From Limonium bicolor (taxonomy: Eukaryota > Streptophyta > Magnoliopsida > Caryophyllales > Plumbaginaceae): a stretch of DNA of 64,000 bases. A program made the translations under genes and the position numbers. Every line of letters starts with the position of its first letter. The stretch's first letter is position 1. The stretch lies in assembly GCA_023374045.1 (NCBI GenBank), contig CM041777.1, positions 106,773,810 through 106,837,809 on the forward strand, read 5' to 3'. This document shows positions 25,132-35,822 of this stretch, one piece after another. The notes beneath the pieces are model-generated. The model did no database searches and had not been told where the DNA came from. It was given only the letters and a program-made list of their open reading frames with translations.

Positions 25132-27862
25132 TTCACATAATGAAATACCCCTAAATTAATTTACATTAATTTAGGGGATTTCTTTTTATAAAAACCCTAA
25201 ATATTATTATTACACACCAACTTAATATATAGTATTATTTAAAAATTATTTAGGGGACTTCTTATTTTAAACCCTAAATAATAATACAAATTAAGTTAAT
25301 TTATTATACAGTAATATGAATTTAACAACAAGATTTATAAGTCAATAAATCTTGGGAAAATTTCTAGACACTCCAATTATATTATAAAGATTTTAGAAAT
25401 ATTTGGAAGAATGATTTGAAGCACAAAAGTCAATATAAAATCCTAGGAACCCTAAAGCTTATTAAGCCTTGCTAGGGTTGACTTTTTGAGAATGGTCAAA
25501 CCAGCCCATGAAACCTATACCAATAAATAGGTTATGGAAAACCATGAAGATCGATAAAAAGAACGTCAAAAACGGATCATCCTAGCCAAAGTTATGATAG
25601 ATTGAAGTTTAGAGCCAAAATTTTAATGACTGCCACGTGTCAGGCTCACACGCGCTAGGACTTAGGCGATTTCTATCTCCTTGAATTTCGGTAACAGATT
25701 TCAGTATTTTGCCCTAACTTTAGACGGCCATATCTCACTCATCTCTCAATATTTTTCAATGCCGCCTTCTTCATTCTCTTCTCCTTCGAATCCTCTTTCC
25801 AACCATTACTCACACATACCCTAATTCATTATACATCAGCCGTAAATCTGACCTAAAGTTGACCCCTTGCGAAACTCGTACCCAGAATCCCAGTTTCTCA
25901 CTGAATTCAGGTAACTTTCGTTGATCATAACTCCTTCGTCTCTCAACCAAAATTTGATTTCTTTAGCTTGTTTTAAAGATCTCTAATCCCTCTACAATTG
26001 TCATGTTTATGCCCAAGTCTGATTCGTTACCGTTTGGAGGACATAGTTGCCTAAAGTCCCTGATTCTGCAGCACATAAAATCATACCGAAACTGTAAGGT
26101 ATAAACTCGTGACTTGCGACTTTAATTTCTTTCTGTTTTTGCGAGTTAGGATTAGTTCATGTTATCAATATGTAGAGGTAAGTTTACTCTTTCGATTAAG
26201 CCCTTACACATAGCCTAACTCAATCTGTACTGCAAGTTATAGATCCTCAAAGTCGGCCTCGTGAACTGCTCAAAAGTTCGAACTTTTTCCAGATTTTCCG
26301 AATTCGAATTCCTCCGTTGTTGCAACTCCGGTAAGTTTCCGATCAATTGCTCCGTTTTTGTCAAACCTTGTCGTGTTTCCGACCTAACCCAACCACCAAT
26401 TAAGCTTATTATGCTTCGTATATGTAGAATTTTGCAAAATTGAATTCGAACTGCTTAGAACCCTATTCGGATAGAACCCAAAATCGATTTTTCGGAATAC
26501 TGCATTATAATTCGGGAAATCGGTGTCATTAGAACCGTAATTTAATTTCAAAACGAATGGAGGAAGAAGCACGCGATTTCGTTCTGTGGATTGAGAGAAA
26601 ATGTGGATTTAGTACTCGAATCGGGTTGGGGGGCGGATGATGAACTCGGCTTTCAGCAGCCGTCCGATCGTAGTTATAAGAAACGGACGGCTGAGATTAG
26701 ATCGTTTCAAATTAAGAGTATAAGTTTTTATTATAATATCAGAAATAAACCCTAACTTGTTGAATGTATTTAAATGCCTTCCCGAATGTATTTTGACTTG
26801 AAATTTTAACCATAGAGTCCTTATTAAACCTAGTTTATTTTGATGTAAATTAATATGGTTTTTGAGTTTTTAAACGTAAGTTATGATTTTTGCAAGTTAC
26901 GGGTTTCTGGAATTATTTGGTAAATTTTAAAAGATATTTTTATGAAATAAAAATTTTACAATATATCTAAAATGTTATAGTTATTATATATTAAATTTGG
27001 GAATTTTTGGACACGGTGTAAATGGGTTTAAAAATTATGTTTATGAAATTTTTATAAGAATAACCTATAATATATGGTTTTAATGTAACAAAAATTAAAG
27101 TATGGTTTGTTAATAAGCTTTTAGGTTGGGGAAAATAATAAAACCTAAATTAACATTTTATACCGGTATGTTATAAATATTTTGGGTATTATCTTTTAAG
27201 TGAAGTAAAAATTGTTTACATATATATATATACTTATATGGGAGTAGTAAAATAGAAACATAAATTAAATCAAGGAATTAAACTAGTCTACATTTTTATT
27301 TATTATATAATGTGGAGGTTAATATACTTAATTAAAGCTTGAGGAAATACCTTATTTTTAAACCATATATCAGATGTTAATATGTGTAGAAGTTAATAAA
27401 GAGAATTGACAATATAACTACATAAATAATGTTTTAAGTAAATCCTAGTATAAATAAATATATATATATATATAATATAATATATATATATATATATTAG
27501 GTCACTAAAAGAAATAAAATACTTATCCTATAGGTAATAACTAAGCAGATAGAATGCTTTGTGAATACTAGATGTGTAAGAGTTATTAAAAGTAATTAAA
27601 CTTAATAAAATTTCTTAAAGAATGTTTTGGGATAAATCCTAATATATGCACATAAAATATTAGAAATATTAAGAGATAATGTTAACATTCCTGCGGGAAA
27701 CCTAATTAGAAGAATAAATATATACTCGTGCTAAACTTTAGGTCTTTAATCGATGTTGTAATAATTAGCCAACGATAACTTAAAAGTTTAATTAAACTAA
27801 TCCCATGGCTAAGAGTAAGTAATTAAAATAAAATTAGACGTATCCTTTAGACAAGAAATTCA

Positions 27863-27918
27863 ATGGGTAGTTGGTCGAGATAAACCTGGAACTGAGTCGA
27901 GGTTGCACGTTCGAAACC
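27863..27918 (+). other. tRNA-like (Pol III A/B box) segment in the 5' LTR
   Basis: A degenerate A box (TGGGTAGTTGG; one base shorter than the TGGCGTAGTTGG of the other two LTR copies) is followed by a B box, CGTTCGAAACC, at 27908-27918. The spacing is tRNA-like. There is no complete cloverleaf, so it is a tRNA-derived or SINE-head-like segment, not a tRNA gene. Confidence 0.5.
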
Positions 27919-28671
27919 TCGCATAATCCTTTTAGGGAATTTAGTTTAAATAGCAAAAACGTAGCACGGTCTTGGACTAACCTACTAAGCCCAAGTCTAT
28001 GAACTTCAAAAGCCCATTTAAACAGACCAAGAGAGTTTGGGCCACTCTTAGGGTAAACCTTAGATCATTCCTAATCAACTGTAATGGGCCTAATAAAAGA
28101 TTTAATTAACTAGATCTAGCCCAAGTGCTATGAGAGGGTAACTGTAAATCTAAAACTATAACCCGGTAAGAACAAAAGGTGTTCAGTTATACAAGTTCAT
28201 AACTTCAATACTTGGAACACCTTAATTATAGGTTGTTAGTGGTGTGTTGCACTTTCAAGTTTAGTCAAGGGTGGATTACTGCTTCTACACATACCAGGTA
28301 CGATTTCTCGTACTCATATGCTTGCTAACGGACTTAAGGGACGTTTTTGAAAAATGCTAACTGAGCCTAAAAGGTTTTAATAAGGAAAAATGGTTTGTGT
28401 GACTAACTCAGCCTGTATGACTAACTGAGCCTTGGTTGAACAACATACATGGTTATTGGTTCCTTCTATCTGGTTGTTTCATTAGATATTATCTGCCCGG
28501 GGTTTACGCCTCTGCACTCTGTAGGACTGAGTGTTTTGGTATCGCTCTGGTGCAGTTAATGATCTGGTGGAAATTTTGGAAATGTCAATCTTGGTAATTC
28601 TTCTTGACTCTGGATATCTTTTCATCCATGAGCTGGGTTTGTTTGGGTGACGTGCGCGCGTCTTCATCGGC

Positions 28672-28803
28672 AACAGAGAGGGGCTGTATATCCCCTGTCC
28701 TTAGTGGACGTAGTTAACAGAGAGGGGCTGTATATCCCCTGTCCTGGGTGGACGTAGTGAACAGAGAGGGGCTGTATATCCCCTGTCCTAAAAGGACGTA
28801 CTT
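28672..28803. repeat. Three 44 bp tandem repeats in the 5' LTR
   Basis: Units start at 28672, 28716 and 28760, each AACAGAGAGGGGCTGTATAT-CCCCTGTCC followed by GGACGTA. Within a unit, AGGGG and CCCCT are complementary across CTGTATAT, and GTCC pairs with GGAC, giving small nested hairpins. The same three copies occur in the other LTRs (39322-39453 and, reversed, 60036-60161). Confidence 0.85.
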
Positions 28804-29422
28804 GGCATTGGGGTTTATTCTACTCTTGGGTTAGATTCTTCGTTATCTATCAATCATTCCTAGTCCTGGTGACTACTTGGTCTTTCTACTCCTAACTGGA
28901 ACTTAATCTAACTAAGGCATTGGATACTCACTAACTCATGGTGTGAATTTGTTTACTAACTTTCCTTTTCTATTGTTGTCTCTATCTTTAACTTGCTATC
29001 TGTGACTTGGTGATTTTTTAAAGTGCTTGTTTCTCTGTTTTGTTTTAAATATTGATTCAAGTTACTGCTTGCTTAAAGGTTATCTTTAAAGTTCTGTTTT
29101 GGAGATTAGTACCAGTTCCATTCCAGGGAACTGACCCCCCTTTCGGGGTGGGCTGCTTGGTTTCATCTTGCAGGTACGAATTGATTTACAGGTGGCCACG
29201 AAGAGAATGAGCGTTTGGGATGGGACTAGGTTTTGTGGAGAGTTAATGTGTTAATTTCTATTATGTTTGTGTTAAGTTTTTCTCGAGTTCAGACCGTAGC
29301 TTTTGTAAATTGTAAGTTGTAATTGGTGAGGTTTGGTGCCGGGTGTTTGGAACCCGATGGTCTGTAATCGCCTTAGATTTTATTTCCGCTGTATTTATGG
29401 TTAATAGGGGCGTTACAGAAAG

Positions 29423-29434
29423 TGGTATCAGAGC
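29423..29434 (+). promoter_or_regulatory. Primer-binding site (initiator tRNA-Met)
   Basis: TGGTATCAGAGC, five bases after the LTR end, complementary to the 3' end of initiator tRNA-Met. Marks the start of the internal region. Confidence 0.92.
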
Positions 29435-29684
29435 GTAGTTACGCTCTGAACCCGAGAAAACAAGCCGAGTGAAATACTTAGATTATAGGTGCACTTAAAA
29501 CTGGGGAACTGGGGTAGAATTGGGAAGTGAGAATTCCAGAAAGGCGCGCGACCCTTACCCCATACTTATTTACTTCACGTACCTACGAACCGTCCTTAGG
29601 ACGTTATAAATATTGCATATTTCTACATAGATATTTAGATTCAACAAGACGCCTTCTGAGTAACAAAACCGTCATACCAGCTAG

Positions 29685-31066
29685 ATGTCTCGAAGAGGAG
29701 GAAGAGAGGAGCTGGTCCCTCAGGAGGCTATGGACCCGACGCTGTCACCCCGGAGGTCATAGCGCAGATTGTGAGCTGCATTAGCTCAGCAGCAGGCCAG
29801 ATTCCACAGCCACCACCGCCACCACCTAATGGTCCCCGGGAGTTCAACTGGCTGAAGGCGGTTAACGACCTTCGTCCTCCAATCTATGAAGGCCAACCAG
29901 AACCGAAGACCTTAGAGAAATACATAGACGAGATGCAGAAGGCCTTCACCTCTCTGCATGTTCCAGTGAATCGCCAGGTGGACATAGCGGCCTACTTTCT
30001 TCAGGGACCCGCGCATCGATGGTGGCAGACTGCTAGAGCCGAGCTGACGGCCCAGGCGAACTTTGACTTTCAGGCATTTCTAGTGGCCCTGAGGCTAAAT
30101 TCTATCCATCCTATCTACAGAAGAGGATGAGGAGTGAGTTCGAGCAGCTGAAGCAAGGGAATTCTCGTTGCTGAGTACTACAATAAGTTTGTGGAGTTAC
30201 TTGCTGTCATTGGAGAGGGAGCTTACGCTCCAAGATATCTGGTGGACAAATTCCATACCGGCTTGAACTTCAAGATCATGACTATGATCGGTTCCACCAG
30301 AGGGATGACCCTACAGGTATGGAATATGAGTTAAATTTCTGGTACGCAAAGATTTCCCCACTAACACATCTTGTAACGACAGGACTAGCTGATGATGCGA
30401 ACGATTGCGAGACCACCATTGCCTATCAGGATTCTGTGCTAGGCAAGAGGAGGAATGACAATGGAGGAGGAAATGGAAGAGGACCCCCTCAGACTCATGA
30501 AAGGAGGGGAAAATTTTTCAAGGGAGGGAACGAGAAGGCCATCGTCCCTTCTAATGCTAATGTTAAGCCTCTCCGCTACGAACCACCCAGGGGTGAGAAA
30601 AGTTAGAATCTATAATATGGTTACATTTATGCTATCACGTCACTAACCTTGCACTGAAACAGGAGACAACCCGGTGAGAAGGTATTTCTGCAAGTGGTGC
30701 CAGAAAGACCACCCGGGCAAGGACTGTAAGGGAAACCTGGTGGAGTGCAACTACTGCTGGTAGGATGGGACACCGGGGATTCGAATGCTTCACGAACCCG
30801 GATTCCAGGAACTACAAGCCACGCACCGGGTCGGCGACTAGAGGCCCAACTACCAATGCTACAGGAAGAGGAGGAGGTAGAGGTGGCACGGGAGGTGCTG
30901 GACCCTCTACCAGCCGCCCTGCCCAGAACCAATCACAAAGGCCGGGACAAAATTACCCTCAGAGGCCAGGCAAAGCACCGGTCCTCAACCTGGTGGACCG
31001 TGTGAAGCAGCGAGGGATGACCCGAGTACACATGGTGAGGACTATTATCCTAGCGAAGAAGCTTAG
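29685..31066 (+). CDS. gag: Gag polyprotein, frameshifted
   Basis: The ATG at 29685 starts MSRRGGR..., and the frame then breaks near 29730. The best open block, 29771-30130, holds a proline run and the gag core (FNWLKAVNDLRPPIYEG, an ALEKY-like helix, AAYFLQGPAHRWW). A further frame (about 30085-30300) carries the conserved FEQLKQGN...EYYNKFVELL helix of the Retrotrans_gag family. After a basic linker (30319-30606) come two CCHC zinc knuckles: CKWCQKDHPGKDC (about 30687-30725) and CNYCW-MGHRGFEC (about 30750-30790), separated by a short spacer. A Gly/Arg/Pro-rich tail follows. The frame ends at a TAG (31064-31066) after SEEA. Gag forms the particle and packages the RNA. At least four frame changes break this copy, several next to short runs; assembly error is possible for some. 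Confidence 0.85.
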
Positions 31067-31299
31067 ATGTTACTTTCTTTACATCTCACTAGCTATTTCT
31101 TTTCCTTCTTAATGTAAAAGGGATGAACTATAAATCCCTCTTTTATTGTGCACTTTCATTGCCAGATGTGAACCTTATCCTAAACTGCTTAATAAGAATC
31201 ATTGTTTTCATTCAGCTTTCGATATTTGCTTTCCTAATTACCTATTCCACACCCACCATCCCCTTTGAAGCCAAACCACACCCACCTGAGAAGTGTGAG
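31067..31299 (+). other. Intron-like spacer between gag and the AlkB domain
   Basis: T-rich DNA with two plausible 3' splice-site contexts (CATTGCCAG ending 31165; CATTCAG ending 31215). An open frame runs through it from 31123 into the AlkB domain, but its translation is hydrophobic and low in complexity until about 31230, which suggests non-coding sequence. The exact AlkB start is therefore uncertain. Confidence 0.5.
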
Positions 31300-31926
31300 A
31301 TGCTGAGACCCGGGATGATTCTATTACGGGAGTTTTTGACCCCAGCAGTCCAGTATGCATTGATCCTCATGATCAGGGAGTTAGGTGTGAAAGGAGGAAA
31401 CTTTTACACCCCTACCTTCAAGAACGGTTCAACCATGAAGGTGAAGATCATGTGCCTAGGTAAGCAGTGGAACCACACCACCAAGAGTTATGAAGAGGTG
31501 GAGGTGCCACCAATCCCGGAAGAGTTGCAGACCATCATTGGAGCTGCAGTTAAGACACACAAGAATTGGAGGATGAGCCCGTTCCAGACATAACCTCAGA
31601 CGTCTGCATCATCAATTTTTATGGAAAAGAAGGTAAGCTAGGGTTGCATCAAGATAAGGATGAATCCCTAGAATCCATCACCAAAGGAGTTCCAGTGGTT
31701 TCCATATCACTTGGGACGACGCGGAGTTCCTATTCGGTGACCAGAAGAGGATGGACCTTGCTACCAAGATCCTCCTGAAGTCAGGTGATGTGCTAATATT
31801 TGGAGGAGCAGCCAGACTAATTTACCATGGGGTGAAGAGAATCAAGCCTAACACAGCCCCCACACCATTATTAACCAGACTCACCTGAAACCTGGCCGAT
31901 TAAACCTGACCTTTAGACAGATCTAG
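31300..31926 (+). CDS. AlkB-like 2-oxoglutarate/Fe(II) dioxygenase inside the retrotransposon, frameshifted
   Basis: This is a cellular-type AlkB domain. The block starts MLRPGMILLREFLT (31300), followed by GGNFYTPTFKNG and MKVKIMCLGKQWN, the N-terminal substrate-lid region of the plant ALKBH1-like subfamily. The core has VCIINFYGKEGKLGLHQDKD with the HxD iron ligands (His 31647-31649, Asp 31653-31655), then SISLG, EFLFGDQ, LKSGDVLIFGGAARLIYHGV (second His 31826-31828). The final PGRLNLTFRQI carries the RxxxxxR motif (Arg 31897-31899 and 31915-31917) that binds 2-oxoglutarate. A TAG at 31924 ends it, so it is not fused in frame to the protease. Frame changes occur near 31570, 31722 and 31875, leaving this copy broken. 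Known family members remove methyl groups from nucleic acids; substrate here is unknown. It lies between gag knuckles and protease, a position where related chromoviruses have no domain. Confidence 0.9.
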
Positions 31927-32172
31927 CCATGTACTTTACAATTTCAGCTTTGTAATCATTAAACTGCTCATGAAGCTTTCAATAAGAATGGAAATTCTAA
32001 GAATTTATTTCTTCGTGTAGGAGCTGGAAATTTAGAGGTCAGGCTGAATGTGTTGGACCAGGCTCAAGCAAAGAGCAATGGAACGGTCCGGTATCACAGT
32101 ATACCAATTAACCTGAACAACTACTTTGGAAGAGTTAACTAGAAACCTTAAAACTTCACTCAATAATTGCAG
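31927..32172 (+). other. Intron-like spacer between AlkB and protease, possible small exon
   Basis: T-rich DNA after the AlkB stop holds two good 3' splice-site contexts, TCTTCGTGTAG ending 32020 and AATAATTGCAG ending 32172. Between them an open segment (32021-32142) begins AGNLEVRLNVLDQAQ and ends in a stop; it matches nothing I know. The second acceptor falls exactly where the conserved protease lead-in ([17 protein letters not shown]) begins. This suggests that gag-pol may be made from a spliced RNA that skips AlkB; not demonstrated. Confidence 0.45.
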
Positions 32173-35100
32173 GCACATTCCAAATTAATGGAGTGGAGGC
32201 CACCGTCCTGTTTGATTCTGGAGCCTCCCACTCCTTCATATCCCAAGCATTTCATACTAAGATAAATGCCCCCACAGAGGATATCCATGATTGCTCCGTT
32301 TTGTTGCCATCCAGAGAGTTGATCAAATGCAGTAAACAGTGCAAGAATCTGAGCATACACATCAAGGGAGCAGTTCTTCTCGATGCCATTGTCTTCCCTG
32401 GCATGGGATTTGACATAATTGTGGGCATGGACACGCTACAGCGGTACAGAGGTAGACTACACTGTGCAGAGCATCGTCTCCTCTTGAAGTCAGCCACAGG
32501 GATCACAGTATCATACCGAATGCAGCCCAAGCAGCCGACTGTGAAGGTTGTATCGGCATTATCCCTGATGAAGGAAGTGTCCAAGGGCGCGACTGCCTAC
32601 TACTGTTATGCCCAGGATCTGAGGACGGATCCGAAGTTCAGGAGACGTTCCCATTGTGTCGGAGTACCCCGATGTTTTTTAGAGGAGCTACCTGGACTAC
32701 CACCGCTGAGAGAGGTTGAATTCAACATCGACCTCATACCCGGTACCGGACCGATTGCCAAGGCTCCCTACCGGATGGGCCCTGCAGAGATGGTCGAGTT
32801 GAAGAAGCAGTTGCAGGACTAGATAAGGGTTTCATCAGACCCAGTGTCTCACCTTGGGGCGCTCCAGTGCTTTTCGTCAAGAAGAAGGACGGAAGCATGA
32901 GACTCTGCATTGACTATAGGGAGCTGAACAATGTCACGATCAAAAACAAGTACCCACTGCCCAGGATCGATGACTTGTTCGACCAGCTGAGGGGAGCTAA
33001 GGTGTTCTCTAAGATTGATCTGCGTTCCGGATATCACCAGATAGCTGTAGCTGAGCAGACATAGAGAAGACAGCTTCCGGACCAGATACGGCCACTACGA
33101 GTTCACAGTGATGCCGTTTGGACTGACCAATGCACCCGCGAGATTCATGGATCTGATGCAGAGAGTCTTCCAAGCCCAGTTGGATAAGTCGTATCGTTAT
33201 AGACGACATTCTAATCTTCTCCAAGAGCAAAGAGGAACATGAGCAGCATTTGAGGACAGCCTTGGAGACACTGAGGGAGAAACAATTGTATGCCAAATTC
33301 AGCAAGTGTGAATTCTGGCTGGACAAGGTGTCATTTCTTGGACACGTGATCTCAGCTGAGGGAGTTTCAGTAGACCCAGCTAAGATCGAGGCAGTGAAGA
33401 GCTGGCATAGACCTCGCACTGTGACAGAGGTTAGGAGTTTCCTTGGGTTGGCTGGCTACTATAGACGCTTTGTGAAGGACTTCTCCAGGCTAGCCAAGCC
33501 CTTGACCTCTCTGATGAAGAAGGACAGCCCGTTTGTATGGACAGAGGCTTGTGAGGTCTCCTTCCAGGCGCTGAAGGACGCCTTGACCACAGCTCCAGTA
33601 TTGATAATTCCAGAGGGGAACGAGGGGTACGAGGTATATTGCGATGCTTCCGGCAGAGGGATTGGTGGAGTACTGATGCAGCATGGCCGAGTAGTAGCGT
33701 ATGCTTCTAGAGAGTGAAGAAGCACGAAGAAAATTCCCACCCACGACCTTGAGCTCCTCGCCATAGTCTTCGCCTTGAAGATCTGGCGACATTACTTGTA
33801 TGGAGCCACGGTCCAAATTATGACAGACCATAAGAGTCTGAAGTACATCTGGACCCAGAGGAGTTGAATCTGAGACAGGAGATGGGTCGAGCTACTGGCC
33901 GATTATGACATCAACCTCCAGTACACAGAAGGGAAAGGAAATGTTGTGGCAGATGCTCTGAGCAGAAGAGCTTATTCACTTCTCGCTTTGATAGAGACGA
34001 CCACGATAGCTGAGGAGGTGTATGCAGCCCAGGACAGTGACGTTTATCTACAGGGCGTCAGGCAGAAGTTAGCAGACGGTTTGACTGATGGTCTGAAGTA
34101 TGACTACGAGCTGGACAGCGAGGGACACCTTCGAGTCAGAGGCAGACTCTGCGTTCCTCAGGATGCGACAGAACTTCAGACCAGGATTCTTTCAGAGGCT
34201 CATTCCTCGACATTATCAGTACACCCTGGAGCCACCAAGATGTACAAGGACTTGAAGCAATTATTCTGGTGGAGCGGGATGAAGAGGGATGTAGCTGATT
34301 TCGTCTCTCGGTGCCTCACTTGTCAGAAGGTGAAGTTTGAGCATCGTCGACCAGGAGGCCAGATTCAGTCACTACCAGTACCGTGCTGGAAGTTTGACGA
34401 CATCAGCATGGATTTTGTGGTCGGTCTCCCTCCAGCTAGAGGTGGACTGAACGCAATATGGGTTATAGTCGATAGGTTGACCAAGACAGCTAGGTTCATA
34501 CCTATCAAGGACACATGGAAGGTGCCCAAACTAGCTGAGGTGTTCACCACAGAGCATATCCGGTACCATGGGGTACCGAAGACGATCGTCTCCGATCGTG
34601 ACACTCGTTTCCTCAGTAGATTTTGGCGTCAGGTGCAGGAGGCATTTGGGACTCAGCTACGACTTAGCACAGCTTTTCACCCGCAGACTGATGGGCAGAC
34701 TGAGAGGACTATTCAGACATTGGAGGATATGTTGCGAGCAGTCGCTCTAGACTATCAGGGGAGTTGGGTAGAGCGTCTACACCTGGTAGAGTTCTCCTAC
34801 AATAACTCTTACCATGCGTCTATCGGCATGGCACCATTCCAGGCTCTATATGGCAGGCCGTGCCGGACTCCCTTATCATGGAGTGACCCTGCTGAGGCAG
34901 TCTTGATTGGGCCCGAGTATATTCAGACACTGCAGGATGACGTCAGAGTTATTCAGCAGCACATGAGGCAGCGCAGTCCAGACAGAAATCTTACGGGGAT
35001 CAGCGCACCAGAGAGCTCGAGTTTCAGTTGGGAGACATGGTCTTCTTACGAGTGTCTCCGATGAGAGGCATCTTCAGATTTGGGATGAGGGGGAAGCTAA

Positions 35101-35443
35101 GCCCTAAGTATGTCGGCCCGTACAGGATTACGGAGCGAGTGGGCCAGCTGCATACAGATTGGATCTACCAGTAGAGTTGGGGAAGGTACATGACGTGTTT
35201 CATGTATCTCAGCTAAAGAAGTATATGCCTGACCCTTCTCACGTACTGCAGCCAGAGAGATTGGAAATAGAGCCTACACTGAGATATGAGGAGACTCCTA
35301 TTCAGATCTTGGACACGAAGGTCCGAGAAACGAGAGGCAGATCAGTTAAACTAGTGAAGGTTCTTTGGGAACACCATGGGGTCGAGGAAGCTACTTGGGA
35401 GACTGAGGACTCCATGAGAGTGAAGTACCCCATTTTTACATGA
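32173..35443 (+). CDS. pol: Pol polyprotein: protease, RT, RNase H, integrase, chromodomain-like tail; frameshifted
   Basis: Aspartic protease comes first, with the active site DSGASHSF (Asp at 32214) and the C-terminal [12 protein letters not shown] follows: [16 protein letters not shown] (about 32770), [44 protein letters not shown], the catalytic IDDIL (about 33200) and FLGHVIS. RNase H has [13 protein letters not shown] and [11 protein letters not shown], ending NVVADALSR (33960). Integrase (33946-35064) has the HHCC finger (HSSTL...HPGATK...CLTCQK) and the DDE triad ([23 protein letters not shown]). The tail (35159-35443) has [13 protein letters not shown] and [16 protein letters not shown], a chromodomain-like module that tethers integration to chromatin in this clade. 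Stops or frame changes occur near 32820, 33062, 33200, 33717, 33865 and 35040-35150; this copy cannot make intact Pol. Confidence 0.93.
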
Positions 35444-35822
35444 TAGTTCCCTATATTTAGTCTATATGGGTTCTCGTTAGTAGAGGTACGAGGGCGTACC
35501 TTAGCTCTTTTAGGGGGAACTGGTGCATACTCCTCCTTCGTTACCTCATCCAGATTATGCCCGGTTACTTTATTAGTGGGATGAAGGAGGGTATGTATGT
35601 GAGTATGTATGTACTTGAGCTACAGGTGATGTGTTTTGTGATTTTATCTATGAAATATTTTGGTATATCTTGGTTCGGTTTGATTCTGAGTATCTTGTGT
35701 GAAAATTGGAAATGGGAATGGATGGAAATTAAAGGTTTGGTATGGAAGTTACAAATGGGAATGTTTATTGGAACTGTTAGTTGATTCTAAACTTCGAGTC
35801 GAAGTTTCTTTTTAAGGGGGAT
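35444..35822 (+). other. 3' untranslated region and polypurine tract
   Basis: Non-coding stretch after the Pol stop, ending TTTTTAAGGGGGAT (about 35809-35822) directly before the 3' LTR. The purine run is the plus-strand primer. From 35477 onward the sequence is repeated in inverted orientation at the right edge of the window. Confidence 0.8.

Larger units (their letters stand above)
25137..29417 (+). repeat. 5' LTR of the AlkB-carrying chromovirus
   Basis: About 4.28 kb from ATAATGAAATACCCC to GGGGCGTTACA. The start is taken from agreement with the 3' LTR (ATACTGAAATACCCC) and the target duplication, which puts four bases before the conventional TG at 25141. It contains a 9 bp inverted repeat AGCCGTCCG/CGGACGGCT (about 26659-26692), a TA-rich microsatellite (27460-27500), a tRNA-like A/B-box segment (27863-27918) and three 44 bp tandem units (28672-28803). 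No gene lies inside; small frames such as 26384-26572 and 28482-28673 (minus) are conserved only because the LTR is. Confidence 0.93.

Noticed and set aside
27863..27918. Genuine tRNA gene
   Set aside because: A and B boxes are present, but the acceptor and T stems do not pair and no anticodon arm is convincing; it is repeated with the LTR.
28672..28803. CRISPR-like array
   Set aside because: Three adjacent 44 bp tandem units without unique spacers, in plant LTR DNA.
31300..31926. Insertion of an AlkB-carrying plant virus segment
   Set aside because: No replicase, movement or coat sequence nearby, and the motifs read as the plant ALKBH1-like subfamily; kept as a phylogeny test.
33009..33831. 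Antisense frames over RT and RNase H
   Set aside because: Shadows of the pol reading frame on the opposite strand.
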